A DNA stretch of 64,000 nucleotides from positions 1 to 64,000 of the IMG/VR virus record IMGVR_UViG_3300019757_000003; one strand, written 5' to 3'. Below the pieces are notes generated by a model that saw only the letters and a program-made list of their open reading frames with translations, was not told the origin of the DNA and made no database searches. Shown here piece after piece: positions 37,603 through 45,625 of this stretch (positions are counted from its first letter, which is position 1; each line of letters begins with the position of its first letter). Origin of the DNA: a virus. Both the position numbers and the translations under genes were made by a program.

Positions 37603-37629
37603 GAGGTTTTAGTGAGAACTATTCAACAA
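37603..37629 (+). repeat. Leader repeat, copy 1
   Basis: GAGGTTTTAG, six variable bases, CTATTCAACAA, located before the 50-residue gene at 37649. Copy 2 at 37821-37847 has the same two blocks and the same 6-base spacing before the next gene. Confidence 0.6.
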
Positions 37630-37648
37630 TAAAATATAAGGAAATAAC

Positions 37649-37801
37649 ATGACAACAAAAGTAATTAGTACGTGTAACAGAGATAGAAATAGTAAATGGG
37701 CTAACGGAACAACTAGAAGAACTACTAAGGGTATGAAGATGGTAGTAGAACACACAGTAGTAGCTGGTGGTAAGATTAAATCAGTAACTAGATATGTATA
37801 A
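37649..37801 (+). CDS. Small basic protein (50 aa)
   Basis: 50 residues, rich in Arg, Lys and Thr (CNRDRNSKWANGTTRRTTKG), perhaps RNA- or DNA-binding. ATAAGGAAATAAC precedes the start. It lies between two copies of a leader repeat, so it may be a duplicated expression cassette. Confidence 0.5.
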   Translation: MTTKVISTCNRDRNSKWANGTTRRTTKGMKMVVEHTVVAGGKIKSVTRYV

Positions 37802-37820
37802 GCAACCTTAATTGGTTGTT

Positions 37821-37847
37821 GAGGTTTTAGCTTATGCTATTCAACAA
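37821..37847 (+). repeat. Leader repeat, copy 2
   Basis: GAGGTTTTAG, CTTATG, CTATTCAACAA. Here TTGTTGA upstream pairs with TCAACAA to close the element. It lies upstream of the helix-turn-helix gene at 37871 and is preceded by a GCAACC/GGTTGT hairpin (37802-37819). Confidence 0.6.
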
Positions 37848-37870
37848 ATTTTAAAATAAAGGAATGAAAT

Positions 37871-38437
37871 ATGAAAATAGGTAACGGATATAAATACACA
37901 GACGAGTTCAGAAAAAAAGTAACTGAAGACTATAAGAGATTGAATAGAGGTAATAAAACCTGTTCTATAAGTAAAGTAGCTAGAGCATTTGGAGTATCTC
38001 CATCAACTTTAAATATTTGGTTAGGGAATAAACAACCATCTGTATCTGTAACGATTAAAAATAATACAATTACCTATAAAGGTAAGATATTTGTATTTGA
38101 ATCTAAAACTCCAGTAGAATTAACTAAAACCCAACTAAGAGAAGAAGGTAAAAAACTAGTTAAAGAGTTTAATAAAGTAAGTTTTACTATGTTGGCTGAT
38201 ATGGATTCAGATAGTGAGTACTTTAAGACAACTAGTAGATTACTAAGAACTAAGATATTTGGAGAATTGCAAACAACTATATTTAAAGTCGATGCAACTC
38301 CAGAGAACATCTGGGACTCTGTATTAGCTACTAGAGAGAAGTTACTAGAGAGAAATACTAAGCTAAGAGAGTTGATTGCTGACATTAACAATAGAAGTAT
38401 CTGTAGTTACAGACAACTACTATTAGAACTTAAGTAA
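37871..38437 (+). CDS. Helix-turn-helix protein, transposase-OrfA-like N-terminus
   Basis: 188 residues. Residues 8-55 match the helix-turn-helix of IS3-type OrfA and related proteins: YTDEFRKKVTEDY, then ISKVARAFGVSPSTLNIWLG. No transposase catalytic domain follows; the rest is helical and charged. It is probably a phage transcription regulator or DNA-binding protein that shares this fold, not a mobile element. AAAGGAATGAAAT precedes the ATG. Confidence 0.6.
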   Translation: MKIGNGYKYTDEFRKKVTEDYKRLNRGNKTCSISKVARAFGVSPSTLNIWLGNKQPSVSVTIKNNTITYKGKIFVFESKTPVELTKTQLREEGKKLVKEFNKVSFTMLADMDSDSEYFKTTSRLLRTKIFGELQTTIFKVDATPENIWDSVLATREKLLERNTKLRELIADINNRSICSYRQLLLELK

Positions 38438-38483
38438 TGTCTAATAACTATAATACCTCTACAGTATATAGATAACTAGCTTA

Positions 38484-38492
38484 TGCTATAAT
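38484..38492 (+). promoter_or_regulatory. Extended -10 promoter
   Basis: TTATGCTATAATAC: TATAAT at 38487-38492 preceded by TGC. No -35. It lies 24 bases upstream of the ATG of the DUF5856-like gene and shares GCTATAAT with the promoter at 11465. Confidence 0.6.
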
Positions 38493-38515
38493 ACAAAACC
38501 AAAACAAGGATTAAT

Positions 38516-38881
38516 ATGACAATAGAAAAGTTACTAGGGACATTGTTCCTATCAAGAGAGGTCAGTCACAGAGAACATCTGAAGACTAAGAGCGATGCTA
38601 ATCACAGAGCTTTAGAAGAGTTTTATGACTCTATACTAGATTGTACAGATGCTATAGCAGAAGCGTACATGGGTAGACATGGAGTATGTTTAGATGTCCC
38701 TATCTTAACAGAAGAGACTAAAGGTAAAGACATTAGTACCTTACTTAGAGGTCACCTGACTAGGGTAGAGAAATATAGATACACAGCCATAGAAAGGACA
38801 GATACCTCAATTCAAGGTATTATGGATGCAACTGTAGCTAAGTACTTAAAAGTGCTATTTAAACTAAATAATCTTAAATAA
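38516..38881 (+). CDS. DUF5856-like protein (ferritin-like fold)
   Basis: 121 residues, helical. The segment SHREHLKTKSDANHRALEEF followed by D-x-x-D-A-x-A-E-A-Y-M-G is the pattern I associate with the DUF5856 family of phages, which resembles ferritin or Dps-type four-helix bundles. The His and Glu residues could bind metal. It has its own extended -10 promoter and so may be expressed early. Function in phages is not established. Confidence 0.55.
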   Translation: MTIEKLLGTLFLSREVSHREHLKTKSDANHRALEEFYDSILDCTDAIAEAYMGRHGVCLDVPILTEETKGKDISTLLRGHLTRVEKYRYTAIERTDTSIQGIMDATVAKYLKVLFKLNNLK

Positions 38882-39140
38882 GGAGGTTATTATGAACCTA
38901 ATGGCATAACATACAGTCACCCTAACTATAACTGGTAAGTACTAACAATGATTAAAGCATACCATAGACAACACTGAGTCTATAAAATAGTGTATGGAGA
39001 GTTAAGAAGCCAGAAATAATAGAATCTAACACAAGGGTCAGTGGTCTGAATAACAAAAGGCGACACTAAGGTATGTAAAGTGTACTGTGAGTAGAAATCT
39101 CATCTGAACCACAAAAAAAAACAAACTAAAGGAAACGACA
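38882..39140 (+). other. Gap with micro-ORF behind strong ribosome binding site
   Basis: AAGGAGGTTATT, the only full Shine-Dalgarno noticed here, precedes ATG 38892 which encodes MNLMA and stops. Further on, CCATA...CACT pairs with AGTGTATGG around 38961-38999, giving a bulged stem. No other gene is seen. This could be a leader or a small RNA. Confidence 0.35.
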
Positions 39141-39419
39141 ATGGCAAAAATTAAAGCAGGAACAACAACAGAGAGACAACCAGAGTTATTAGGAACAGTA
39201 GTACAAGGTAGAGTAGTTAGATTCTTTAACACATCTTTTGAAGATGCTATAGGAGATGATGCACAAGATAAACTATTTATGGTACTTGATAAAGTAAACA
39301 ATAAAGGGGATACAATTGGGTTAGTACCTATTTCAGGAAAAGGTTCCATTATTTATAGGACTAAAGACTTCCCAGTATTCTCGCACGAGGTAGAAATCAC
39401 AGTGTTTAAGGGAAACTAA
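39141..39419 (+). CDS. Hypothetical protein (92 aa)
   Basis: 92 residues, beta-rich: ELLGTVVQGRVVRFFNTSFED, then FMVLDKVNNKGDTIGLVPI, ending HEVEITVFKGN. AAAGGAAACGACA precedes the start. It might be a single-strand binding or barrel protein, but no family is recognised. It lies between two structured gaps. Confidence 0.5.
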   Translation: MAKIKAGTTTERQPELLGTVVQGRVVRFFNTSFEDAIGDDAQDKLFMVLDKVNNKGDTIGLVPISGKGSIIYRTKDFPVFSHEVEITVFKGN

Positions 39420-39605
39420 CCAAACTAGGTCAAGTAAATGTCCTTCATAGTCCACAAGCTACACAAGGTAGATTAAAATGGAGATAGTAAAACAATGTAC
39501 ACTTGGTAACTAAGAATTAGTTACAAGAAGTCTATAGACAGAGGAACCTTAGAACAGTTCCTTTAGTGTGTAGACACACAAAATAACAAATTAAAAGGAT
39601 AGAAA
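39420..39605 (+). ncRNA. Gap with serial hairpins
   Basis: ACACT (39499-39503) can pair with AGTGT (39565-39569), enclosing GTAACTA-AGAAT-TAGTTAC (39506-39524), the palindrome GTCTATAGAC (39530-39539) and AGGAAC-CTTAGAACA-GTTCCT (39542-39562). GTGTG-TAGA-CACAC (39566-39579) follows. The closed three-hairpin layout resembles the other cloverleaf-like elements, but no tRNA consensus bases are present. Confidence 0.45.
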
Positions 39606-40262
39606 ATGGGTTTAGATCAAAATATAAATAGTATAAACAGAGTTAAACAAGAGAGATTATCAGCAAGAATTAAGAAGTTAGAGAAAGTAATTCACAAAGC
39701 TGTAGATGATGTACACTTAGAGTACGTCACCGATGCAACTGAAAGATTAGAGGTATTTGCAGATAAGTATAAAGACATATTAACAGATACTAGAGATGAG
39801 TCAGCCATAACATACTTAATTGGATTAGTAAGAATATACTCTTATGGTAACAGAGGCAGTGAAGCTATGCAATGGGAGATGTTCAATAACTATTCACAAT
39901 TTGGAGATATATTTGAGACTGTACCTAATCAAGAAGAGATAACAGAAGAGTTTATAGAAATAGCTAAAGACTATATGTTACCAGAAGATATTAGAGCTAA
40001 AATAAAAGAGTTTAATGAAGCTTCAAGAGAGATAAGTGAACTAACAACAGAAGAAGCTTACTGGAGAAAATACCACAACCTTAATAACTTTATGTGTGGA
40101 GAGTTTGGTGCTGATAATGTAGAAGAGACAGAGCTTACTCATGGAGATATGATTAAAGTATATCAATTTATTAAAAGAGACGGTGAAGATGTGTCACAAG
40201 TAGAAGATATACTAGATAACTGGGATGAAACAAAAAAGTATTACTACTACCCTTGGTGGTAG
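39606..40262 (+). CDS. MGLD-family phage protein (218 aa)
   Basis: 218 residues. It begins MGLDQN and later has EEAYWRKYHNLNNFM (149-163) followed by a Cys, a pattern seen in the widespread phage/bacterial proteins that start MGLDMYL and carry YWRKAN. The function of that family is unknown to me. An 8-9 bp hairpin with a G-U pair (40243-40263) covers the stop codon. AAAAGGATAGAAA precedes the start. Confidence 0.5.
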   Translation: MGLDQNINSINRVKQERLSARIKKLEKVIHKAVDDVHLEYVTDATERLEVFADKYKDILTDTRDESAITYLIGLVRIYSYGNRGSEAMQWEMFNNYSQFGDIFETVPNQEEITEEFIEIAKDYMLPEDIRAKIKEFNEASREISELTTEEAYWRKYHNLNNFMCGEFGADNVEETELTHGDMIKVYQFIKRDGEDVSQVEDILDNWDETKKYYYYPWW

Positions 40263-40287
40263 TGGACATAAAATTAAAAGGATGAAA

Positions 40288-40527
40288 ATGGCAAATAAAC
40301 TAGAAATAAGGATAGACACAGCGTTTGGCGAAGACTGTAGAGGTAAATTTATGAAATATAGATCAACTCTTAACGAGGAATTAACAAACCAATGGGTTAC
40401 ACTACTTTACGATAAGATAGACCAATTATACTTAGAGAATATGCCAGATAATGAATTTTACAAATTGTGTACTAGTATAGATACAGAAAAACAAAGAAGG
40501 ATTAAAGATGTGGTTAGCAGTAGATAA
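40288..40527 (+). CDS. Hypothetical protein (79 aa)
   Basis: 79 residues from ATG 40288, chosen because AAAAGGATGAAA precedes it; a longer frame from 40225 runs inside the upstream gene. Helical, charged (ELTNQWVTLLYDKIDQLYL). It overlaps the next gene by 20 bases. Confidence 0.5.
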   Translation: MANKLEIRIDTAFGEDCRGKFMKYRSTLNEELTNQWVTLLYDKIDQLYLENMPDNEFYKLCTSIDTEKQRRIKDVVSSR

Positions 40528-40690
40528 AGATGGCTCAGAATATACTTATGACAAAGAACCTGTGAGAGAGCAGACTTGGTTTGAAGGTAGATCTTGTATT
40601 AATGCAGTAGAACTACCTAAAGGTACAATAACCAAACTATTAGGTAGAGAGCTAGACTGGGAAGATGAACCAGTAGAATATAAAGGATAA
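40508..40690 (+). CDS. Small phage protein, MWxAxDKDGS type (60 aa)
   Basis: 60 residues beginning MWLAVDKDGSEYTYDKEP, then VELPKGTITKL and ending WEDEPVEYKG. This is the common layout of short phage proteins of the MWIARDKDG type, whose role is unknown. AAGGATTAAAG precedes the start inside the upstream gene. Confidence 0.55.
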   Translation: MWLAVDKDGSEYTYDKEPVREQTWFEGRSCINAVELPKGTITKLLGRELDWEDEPVEYKG

Positions 40691-40692
40691 CA

Positions 40693-40932
40693 ATGTATAC
40701 ATTGACACAAAATGGAGAGTATGTAGGAGTACCTACAAGTATGCTTATAGCAATATCTGAGAGTAAAGAACTTCTTAGACAAGAAGCTTATAAAGATTTA
40801 AGGGAAAACTACCCTAAGTACGTAGGTGCTAAGTTTGATGGAGATACACTAGAAATTTACCCAGGTGAGGAGTACACTATAGATAGTATAGAACCATTAG
40901 TGTATAGGGATATTAGTTATGGAGAAAAATAA
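40693..40932 (+). CDS. Small hypothetical protein (79 aa)
   Basis: 79 residues, alpha/beta, beginning MYTLTQNGEYVGVPTSM. The previous gene's tail (EYKG) supplies AAAGGATAACA as its ribosome binding site. It overlaps the next gene by 14 bases. No family recognised. Confidence 0.5.
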   Translation: MYTLTQNGEYVGVPTSMLIAISESKELLRQEAYKDLRENYPKYVGAKFDGDTLEIYPGEEYTIDSIEPLVYRDISYGEK

Positions 40933-41371
40933 ATTAATTAGCTATATCAAAGAAAATAAGGATGTCCTTGGTGTAGATTTATACTGGGTAAGCTCTTTTG
41001 TTCCTTTGAGGACAAAGGGAGATGAGCACAGAAATAGAGCAATTCAACACATATATGACTTTCTAAAAATAATTGTAGAAGGTACATTTAATGAAAAGTT
41101 AGAAGCTGTAGAAAAATACAATAATCTTAGGGTAGCTGAAGAATGGTGTATAGCACATAATAGAATCTATATAACTTTGCTCATTTCTGAACTGAAAAAA
41201 GGCAACTATGGTACTGAACAATATCCTGATAGCTTCAAAAAACATATTAAATATTTAAAAAGATGTGGTAGTGAATTTGAACCTAGCTTAAAACAAATTG
41301 TCAAGGTACGAAAAATGAAAACTATTAAAGAACGTATTTCTAGGTACAATAGGATATACAGGAGTAGTTAA
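40919..41371 (+). CDS. Hypothetical protein (150 aa)
   Basis: 150 residues, basic and helical (MEKNKLISYIKENKDVLG ... RMKTIKERISRYNRIYR). No family recognised. The strongly basic C-terminus could bind nucleic acid. Confidence 0.5.
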   Translation: MEKNKLISYIKENKDVLGVDLYWVSSFVPLRTKGDEHRNRAIQHIYDFLKIIVEGTFNEKLEAVEKYNNLRVAEEWCIAHNRIYITLLISELKKGNYGTEQYPDSFKKHIKYLKRCGSEFEPSLKQIVKVRKMKTIKERISRYNRIYRSS

Positions 41372-41402
41372 GGCTACCTAACTTAAAATTAAAGGAAAAG
41401 AT

Positions 41403-41777
41403 ATGAGTACATATAAAGATATGGCTGACTACATAAAAGATAGTTTAGACTTAGGACATTGTAGAGAAGATTGTTTAGACATCAAGAGACTAGAAATGGA
41501 AGACCTATACTCAAGAGTAGTTTACACAGATAAGAAAGAGATTATTAGTAAATTACTACAAGGAGAGAAGTTCTTTCATAAGATTAAGTATGGACATACA
41601 TCAGGTTGGTCTACTGCAGAAGTAGGATTTAGTGATGGTGAGTTTATATTAAGTACAAACGGAATTCAATTCAACAAATTTGATATTAATAATCTCGCAG
41701 AGGTATTTACATCAGATTTTTATAGTTTACTTGAAAAAGAAGAGTATAACAAGGTTAAATGGGACTTAAAGCTATGA
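41403..41777 (+). CDS. Hypothetical protein (124 aa)
   Basis: 124 residues, alpha/beta with two Cys near residues 20-24. AAAGGAAAAGAT precedes the ATG. The stop overlaps an interrupted small ORF. No family recognised. Confidence 0.5.
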   Translation: MSTYKDMADYIKDSLDLGHCREDCLDIKRLEMEDLYSRVVYTDKKEIISKLLQGEKFFHKIKYGHTSGWSTAEVGFSDGEFILSTNGIQFNKFDINNLAEVFTSDFYSLLEKEEYNKVKWDLKL

Positions 41778-41860
41778 GAATAATAGAGAAACACTAATAC
41801 TCAGGCGAAGAAGTAGAAGTATTAGAGTTAGATAAATTAATAGAAATTAAAGGATTGTAG
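41774..41860 (+). pseudogene. Small ORF interrupted by TAA
   Basis: ATG 41774 opens MRIIEKH, then TAA, then continues in the same frame as YSGEEVEVLELDKLIEIKGL to TAG 41858-41860. The region after the TAA reads like protein and ends in the usual IKG next to the following gene's ribosome binding site. A single nonsense change in a 28-codon gene, or a recoding site, would explain it. Confidence 0.35.
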
Positions 41861-42058
41861 ATGACACTAGAAGAGTTTGCAAAAGAGAACAACATATCTT
41901 GTGATACTTGTAGTAAATGGGGTATTTGTGGTATAGACGAAGATAGAGACCTTAAAGGTGCATGGAATGGTTGTCCAAGACCAAGAGGTAGGATGTACTT
42001 CATTGAGGGATTCTTTTGTGGAGAACATGAGTTTAAATTAAAGGATTACAATGACTAA
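41861..42058 (+). CDS. Small Cys-rich protein (65 aa)
   Basis: 65 residues with C14, C17, C23, C38 and C53 (SCDTCSKWGIC, GCPRPRG). Likely binds zinc or an Fe-S cluster. It overlaps the next gene by eight bases, its tail KLKD supplying the ribosome binding site. No family recognised. Confidence 0.5.
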   Translation: MTLEEFAKENNISCDTCSKWGICGIDEDRDLKGAWNGCPRPRGRMYFIEGFFCGEHEFKLKDYND

Positions 42059-42221
42059 AGAAATGAAAGAGGACTTAGAAGAGATCTACAGAGATGCTAT
42101 GGATTATGGACCACCATACTTTACAGTAGAAGAGTGGAATGAAAAACATGGAGAAGCTCAGTGGAATGTTGGAGAATTTGAAGGGTTCTACATAGCAGAT
42201 GGACTTATACAGGTTAGATAG
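42051..42221 (+). CDS. Small acidic protein (56 aa)
   Basis: 56 residues, very acidic and aromatic (MTKEMKEDLEEIYRDAM, then YFTVEEWNEKHGE). AAAGGATTACA precedes the ATG. No family recognised. Confidence 0.45.
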   Translation: MTKEMKEDLEEIYRDAMDYGPPYFTVEEWNEKHGEAQWNVGEFEGFYIADGLIQVR

Positions 42222-42263
42222 CTTTAAAGAGAATTTAGTTGTAGCTTCTACAGGAGGTACTAC

Positions 42264-42326
42264 ATGAACCTAGGTGCTTATGATAGGATATATAGGAAAA
42301 TTAGTAATAAGAGAAAAGCTCAGTAG
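42264..42326 (+). CDS. Possible micro-protein (20 aa)
   Basis: ATG 42264 has AGGAGGTACTAC before it and encodes MNLGAYDRIYRKISNKRKAQ, a short basic peptide. Real translation is uncertain. Confidence 0.3.
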   Translation: MNLGAYDRIYRKISNKRKAQ

Positions 42327-42348
42327 AGCAAAAAAAAAAGGAATTAAA

Positions 42349-42558
42349 ATGGGTAACTGTGTAGATGATTTTTGGAATAGTATAGCTGTCCAACAAACTA
42401 GAGCTGGTACAGGTGTGTCAGTAAAAACAAAAGAATACAAAGAGTATGAAAACGGAGAAAGATCTTTGAATAGTTTAGAAGATCCTTTTATAGACAAGTG
42501 GGGACATAAAGTTGCTGGATACAGTCGCGAAGAGTATGTAAAGAGAAACAATGATTAA
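42349..42558 (+). CDS. Small hypothetical protein (69 aa)
   Basis: 69 residues from ATG 42349, preceded by AAAAAAGGAATTAAA; a longer frame upstream lacks a ribosome binding site. It contains WGHKVAGYSREEY near the end. It lies upstream of the SF2 helicase. No family recognised. Confidence 0.45.
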   Translation: MGNCVDDFWNSIAVQQTRAGTGVSVKTKEYKEYENGERSLNSLEDPFIDKWGHKVAGYSREEYVKRNND

Positions 42559-42626
42559 CTGAACAATCTTAATTCAGATAAAGAGTTCTTCATAAAAGAT
42601 ATACTAAAAGAAGAGGATAAAGAACT

Positions 42627-44477
42627 ATGAATTTAGTACCAAGACAATATCAAATTGATACCGTAAATCAAATTAAGCTAAACACAAGCAATATTTGTGT
42701 TTTATTCCCAAGAGCAGGTAAGTCTTTTATAGCTAAACTTATTATAGATAAGTACTTCTCAGATAAGAAAGTTTTACTTATCTGTGGTAGGAGGACAATA
42801 ATTCTCCAATTTGAGGAATATTTTAAAGATAATTTCTCATGGATACTGTCAGGTAAAGATTATGACCATTCAAAGAATGTATTTCTGGCTAGTTATCAAA
42901 CTATACAAAGAAGAGAGATAGATTACTCTGAGTTTGATTGTGTGATATTTGATGAATGCCAAGAGTTTGCTAATACTAAAACAGTTAAGAAACTAAAAGA
43001 TATAGTACCAACTATTGTTGGTTTAACTGCAACTCCAATCTCAGCTAAAAATAAATTACTTGAAGGTTGGAATAATTGGATTAGACCTATAACAGTGCAA
43101 TCTATGATAGAAAATAAATGGTTAGCTCCTACGAGATTCTTTTCAACACATGACACTATAGGGAACTTCTCAGGAGACTTGAAAAAGAAATCCACTGGGG
43201 ATTATACTGAAGAGTCTGTCAGACAAGTTATAGCTAAAGATGGATTAGTGCTTAGGGCAGTAGATTATGTTGTATCAAATGATATAGTGAATACTCACAA
43301 AGCTGCACTTTATATAAATTTTATTGATACTGCTGAAGAGATTTATGAGAAGTTACATCATTTAGGTAATGTGTTTATTTACCACAGTAAAAGGTCAGTT
43401 AAAGAACAAAGAGAGGCTTTAGAAGGGTACAATAGTTGTACTACAGGAGTAATACTGAATGTCAGGGGTCTTGCTGTAGGTTGGAACAGTCCAACAACAA
43501 ACATGATTATTTACAGTCTGTTAACACCTATACACTCATTAGCAGCACAAATCATGTTAAGAGGTTCTACATACTTGCCAGACAAGGAAGCTACAGTTAT
43601 AGACCTAACAGGTCAACTTATTGGTCAAGGAGCTTTAAATCCATTCTCGGACTACTCTGAGTATGGAAAACAGAAGAAATCTTGCAAAGATCAGTGCCTT
43701 GAGTTTGAACCAAACTCGATAGCTAGATTTGAGTGTATGAAGTCCTGTTTACCTAATCCTGATAGTTTTATAGTTTGTGACGGTAAACCTTCGTACTCTC
43801 TAACAGAAGATGAGTTTAAAACAGACTTTACTGTAGAAGGCACTCCTTGTAAGATTGCACTACCTTTTTGGAAGTACATATACACTCAAGAAATACCAAC
43901 AGACAGCATAGGCACAATTAAAAAGATAATGACTTGTCCAGAGTGTAATTGTAGGACAACGTACACTTTACATACTGTGACATCTCAACCTAGTCAAATA
44001 ATTGAAATGTACAAAGATGAAGTACAACAAAATACTATTATGGTACTATACAGTAAAGAAAAGAAACAAGCTTTACTAATAGTGAATGAACTAAGTAGAA
44101 AAACATATAAGTACCTTAAGGTAAAGAATCAGCAAGAGTTGTACTTAGAAGCTTTAAAAATATTCAAAAATAAGAAGTTTTCTATATTGTCTAACATACC
44201 ATTAAATAAGTTAGATAATGTAAAAGTAGTACCTAATATGAATGACTACGTACCTCTTATAGATTGGGAGAAAGATAACCCAAATGTGATCAAATTAGTC
44301 ATAATTCATAAGATAGAAAAACTCATAGAGAGTTACGGATTTAAAAAAGGTATGATTTATCATGTTAGAGGTTTGGTTCAGTTAAAAAATGAAAAACAAT
44401 GGAATTTGTTCTTAGATAAAGAACCAACAAAACAACAGTTCATGCGATTTAAACAGAAGATGGCAGAGGAGAAATAG
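42627..44477 (+). CDS. SF2 DEAD-like helicase with zinc fingers
   Basis: 616 residues. Helicase motifs: RQYQ (Q motif, residue 6), Walker A FPRAGKSF with GKS at 31-33, DECQ at 109-112 in place of DEAD/DEAH, TATP at 134-137, and a second RecA domain with a late GWNSPTTNMII segment and QIMLRGS (motif VI-like). Two metal sites are likely: C353-x3-C357-x12-C370-x3-C374 and CPECNC (C437-C442). It is related to phage SF2 helicases of the UvsW or restriction-type group, and probably unwinds or anneals DNA in recombination-dependent replication. It begins the DNA-metabolism module. AAGAACT before the start is a weak ribosome binding site. Confidence 0.82.
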   Translation: MNLVPRQYQIDTVNQIKLNTSNICVLFPRAGKSFIAKLIIDKYFSDKKVLLICGRRTIILQFEEYFKDNFSWILSGKDYDHSKNVFLASYQTIQRREIDYSEFDCVIFDECQEFANTKTVKKLKDIVPTIVGLTATPISAKNKLLEGWNNWIRPITVQSMIENKWLAPTRFFSTHDTIGNFSGDLKKKSTGDYTEESVRQVIAKDGLVLRAVDYVVSNDIVNTHKAALYINFIDTAEEIYEKLHHLGNVFIYHSKRSVKEQREALEGYNSCTTGVILNVRGLAVGWNSPTTNMIIYSLLTPIHSLAAQIMLRGSTYLPDKEATVIDLTGQLIGQGALNPFSDYSEYGKQKKSCKDQCLEFEPNSIARFECMKSCLPNPDSFIVCDGKPSYSLTEDEFKTDFTVEGTPCKIALPFWKYIYTQEIPTDSIGTIKKIMTCPECNCRTTYTLHTVTSQPSQIIEMYKDEVQQNTIMVLYSKEKKQALLIVNELSRKTYKYLKVKNQQELYLEALKIFKNKKFSILSNIPLNKLDNVKVVPNMNDYVPLIDWEKDNPNVIKLVIIHKIEKLIESYGFKKGMIYHVRGLVQLKNEKQWNLFLDKEPTKQQFMRFKQKMAEEK

Positions 44478-44837
44478 ATGAGATTTTTTAAATGGTTATT
44501 TGAGAGACAAGAAGAAGTAAATGCTACAGTAAAGTATGAAGAACTTTATGATGGGAATGGTAATCTGGTAAAGTTTAACCAAGAAGCTAGAAGAGAAGAG
44601 AGAGAAAGACTGCGTTCAGGTCCTGAAGCAAAGCAATTTATATGGGATATACTAGGTACTCTTAAAGAGATGAAAATAGATGAAGACTTACTGTACATAA
44701 TCCACAAAGAGATTATAACTGGAGAAATCTATAAGAAGTTTGAACTGCATGGAGTAAGAGAGTGTGATAAACTTAGAGCCTTAACTGGAATATACAATTT
44801 CTATAGAGTAAGGCAAAAAAAAATAAAAGTTAAGTAA
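44478..44837 (+). CDS. Hypothetical basic protein (119 aa)
   Basis: 119 residues, helical, basic at both ends (MRFFKWLFERQEE, RVRQKKIKVK). It starts directly after the helicase stop, so it is probably translated with it and may be an accessory. No family recognised. Confidence 0.5.
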   Translation: MRFFKWLFERQEEVNATVKYEELYDGNGNLVKFNQEARREERERLRSGPEAKQFIWDILGTLKEMKIDEDLLYIIHKEIITGEIYKKFELHGVRECDKLRALTGIYNFYRVRQKKIKVK

Positions 44838-44858
44838 ATCAATAGACAAAGGAAATAG

Positions 44859-45164
44859 ATGAGAAATCAATATTATACTAAACCACTGGTAAAAGCTATT
44901 AATGAAATGTACTTTAGAAAGTACAGACATATAGGTGAGTTAAAAGAGATAACCGAAGCTGTCCCTAGTATAGACATAACTACATACAAGATACACTTAG
45001 TAAACAATAAAATTAAAGATATTAAACTATTTAATCTACTTTGTGACTTACAAAGTGTTATTTGGGGGAAATTAGAGGATTTTAAATCTAACCTAGGTAA
45101 AAGTCTATATGTAAAATTAGACCACAGCAAAGAAGAAGTTACAGACGAGATAGGTAGTAAGTAA
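44859..45164 (+). CDS. Hypothetical protein (101 aa)
   Basis: 101 residues, helical, Lys/Ile-rich. CAAAGGAAATAG precedes the start. No family recognised. Confidence 0.5.
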   Translation: MRNQYYTKPLVKAINEMYFRKYRHIGELKEITEAVPSIDITTYKIHLVNNKIKDIKLFNLLCDLQSVIWGKLEDFKSNLGKSLYVKLDHSKEEVTDEIGSK

Positions 45165-45183
45165 ATAAACAAAGGAGAGGTAG

Positions 45184-45399
45184 ATGGGGACATACGAAAT
45201 AGGAGAAGAGGTTAAGCTAAAGAAGACTAGTAGACCTGAATGTAAGGTCTTTATCAGAGGTCCAAGAGATTGGTGTTCTGTAGGATTTGCTCATCATATA
45301 GAGGTAGTTACTCCAGATGGGGAACCTAACCTAGTCTCTTATGCTCAGAGTGTTGGTAACATAGAAAAAATTAAAGGAGAAGTAGATGACAGTAGATAA
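45184..45399 (+). CDS. KOW-like small protein (71 aa)
   Basis: 71 residues with a barrel-type start (GTYEIGEEVKLKKTSRPEC). AAAGGAGAGGTAG precedes the ATG. It overlaps the next gene by 14 bases. Function unknown. Confidence 0.45.
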   Translation: MGTYEIGEEVKLKKTSRPECKVFIRGPRDWCSVGFAHHIEVVTPDGEPNLVSYAQSVGNIEKIKGEVDDSR

Positions 45400-45562
45400 G
45401 ATAATAGAAGATATTGAGAGTGGTAGTAGTACAGACTACATGAGAAATAGAGAGACAGGAGCTATATCAGATGAACTAGTAAAAGTAATGTCTACATTTA
45501 GTGAAGTAGTTGAAGAGTATGAGAGTAAGTACCAAAATCTACTAAGAATAATGGGTAAGTAG
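45386..45562 (+). CDS. Small hypothetical protein (58 aa)
   Basis: 58 residues, helical and acidic (TVDKIIEDIESGS, VMSTFSEVVEEYE). AAAGGAGAAGTAG, inside the upstream gene, is its ribosome binding site. A nine-residue micro-ORF (MRYRQLSVR, 45563-45592) follows at once. Confidence 0.45.
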   Translation: MTVDKIIEDIESGSSTDYMRNRETGAISDELVKVMSTFSEVVEEYESKYQNLLRIMGK

Positions 45563-45625
45563 ATGAGGTATAGACAGCTATCCGTAAGATAAAACTTACT
45601 AGAGAATACAAATAAAAGGATTAAG

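Noticed and set aside
37871-38437. IS3-type insertion sequence
   Set aside because: Only an OrfA-like helix-turn-helix is present; no DDE transposase, inverted repeats or target duplication.
41774-41860. Genome-wide reassignment of TAA
   Set aside because: Many well-supported genes end with TAA, TAG and TGA in normal positions; one interrupted short frame is not evidence of recoding.
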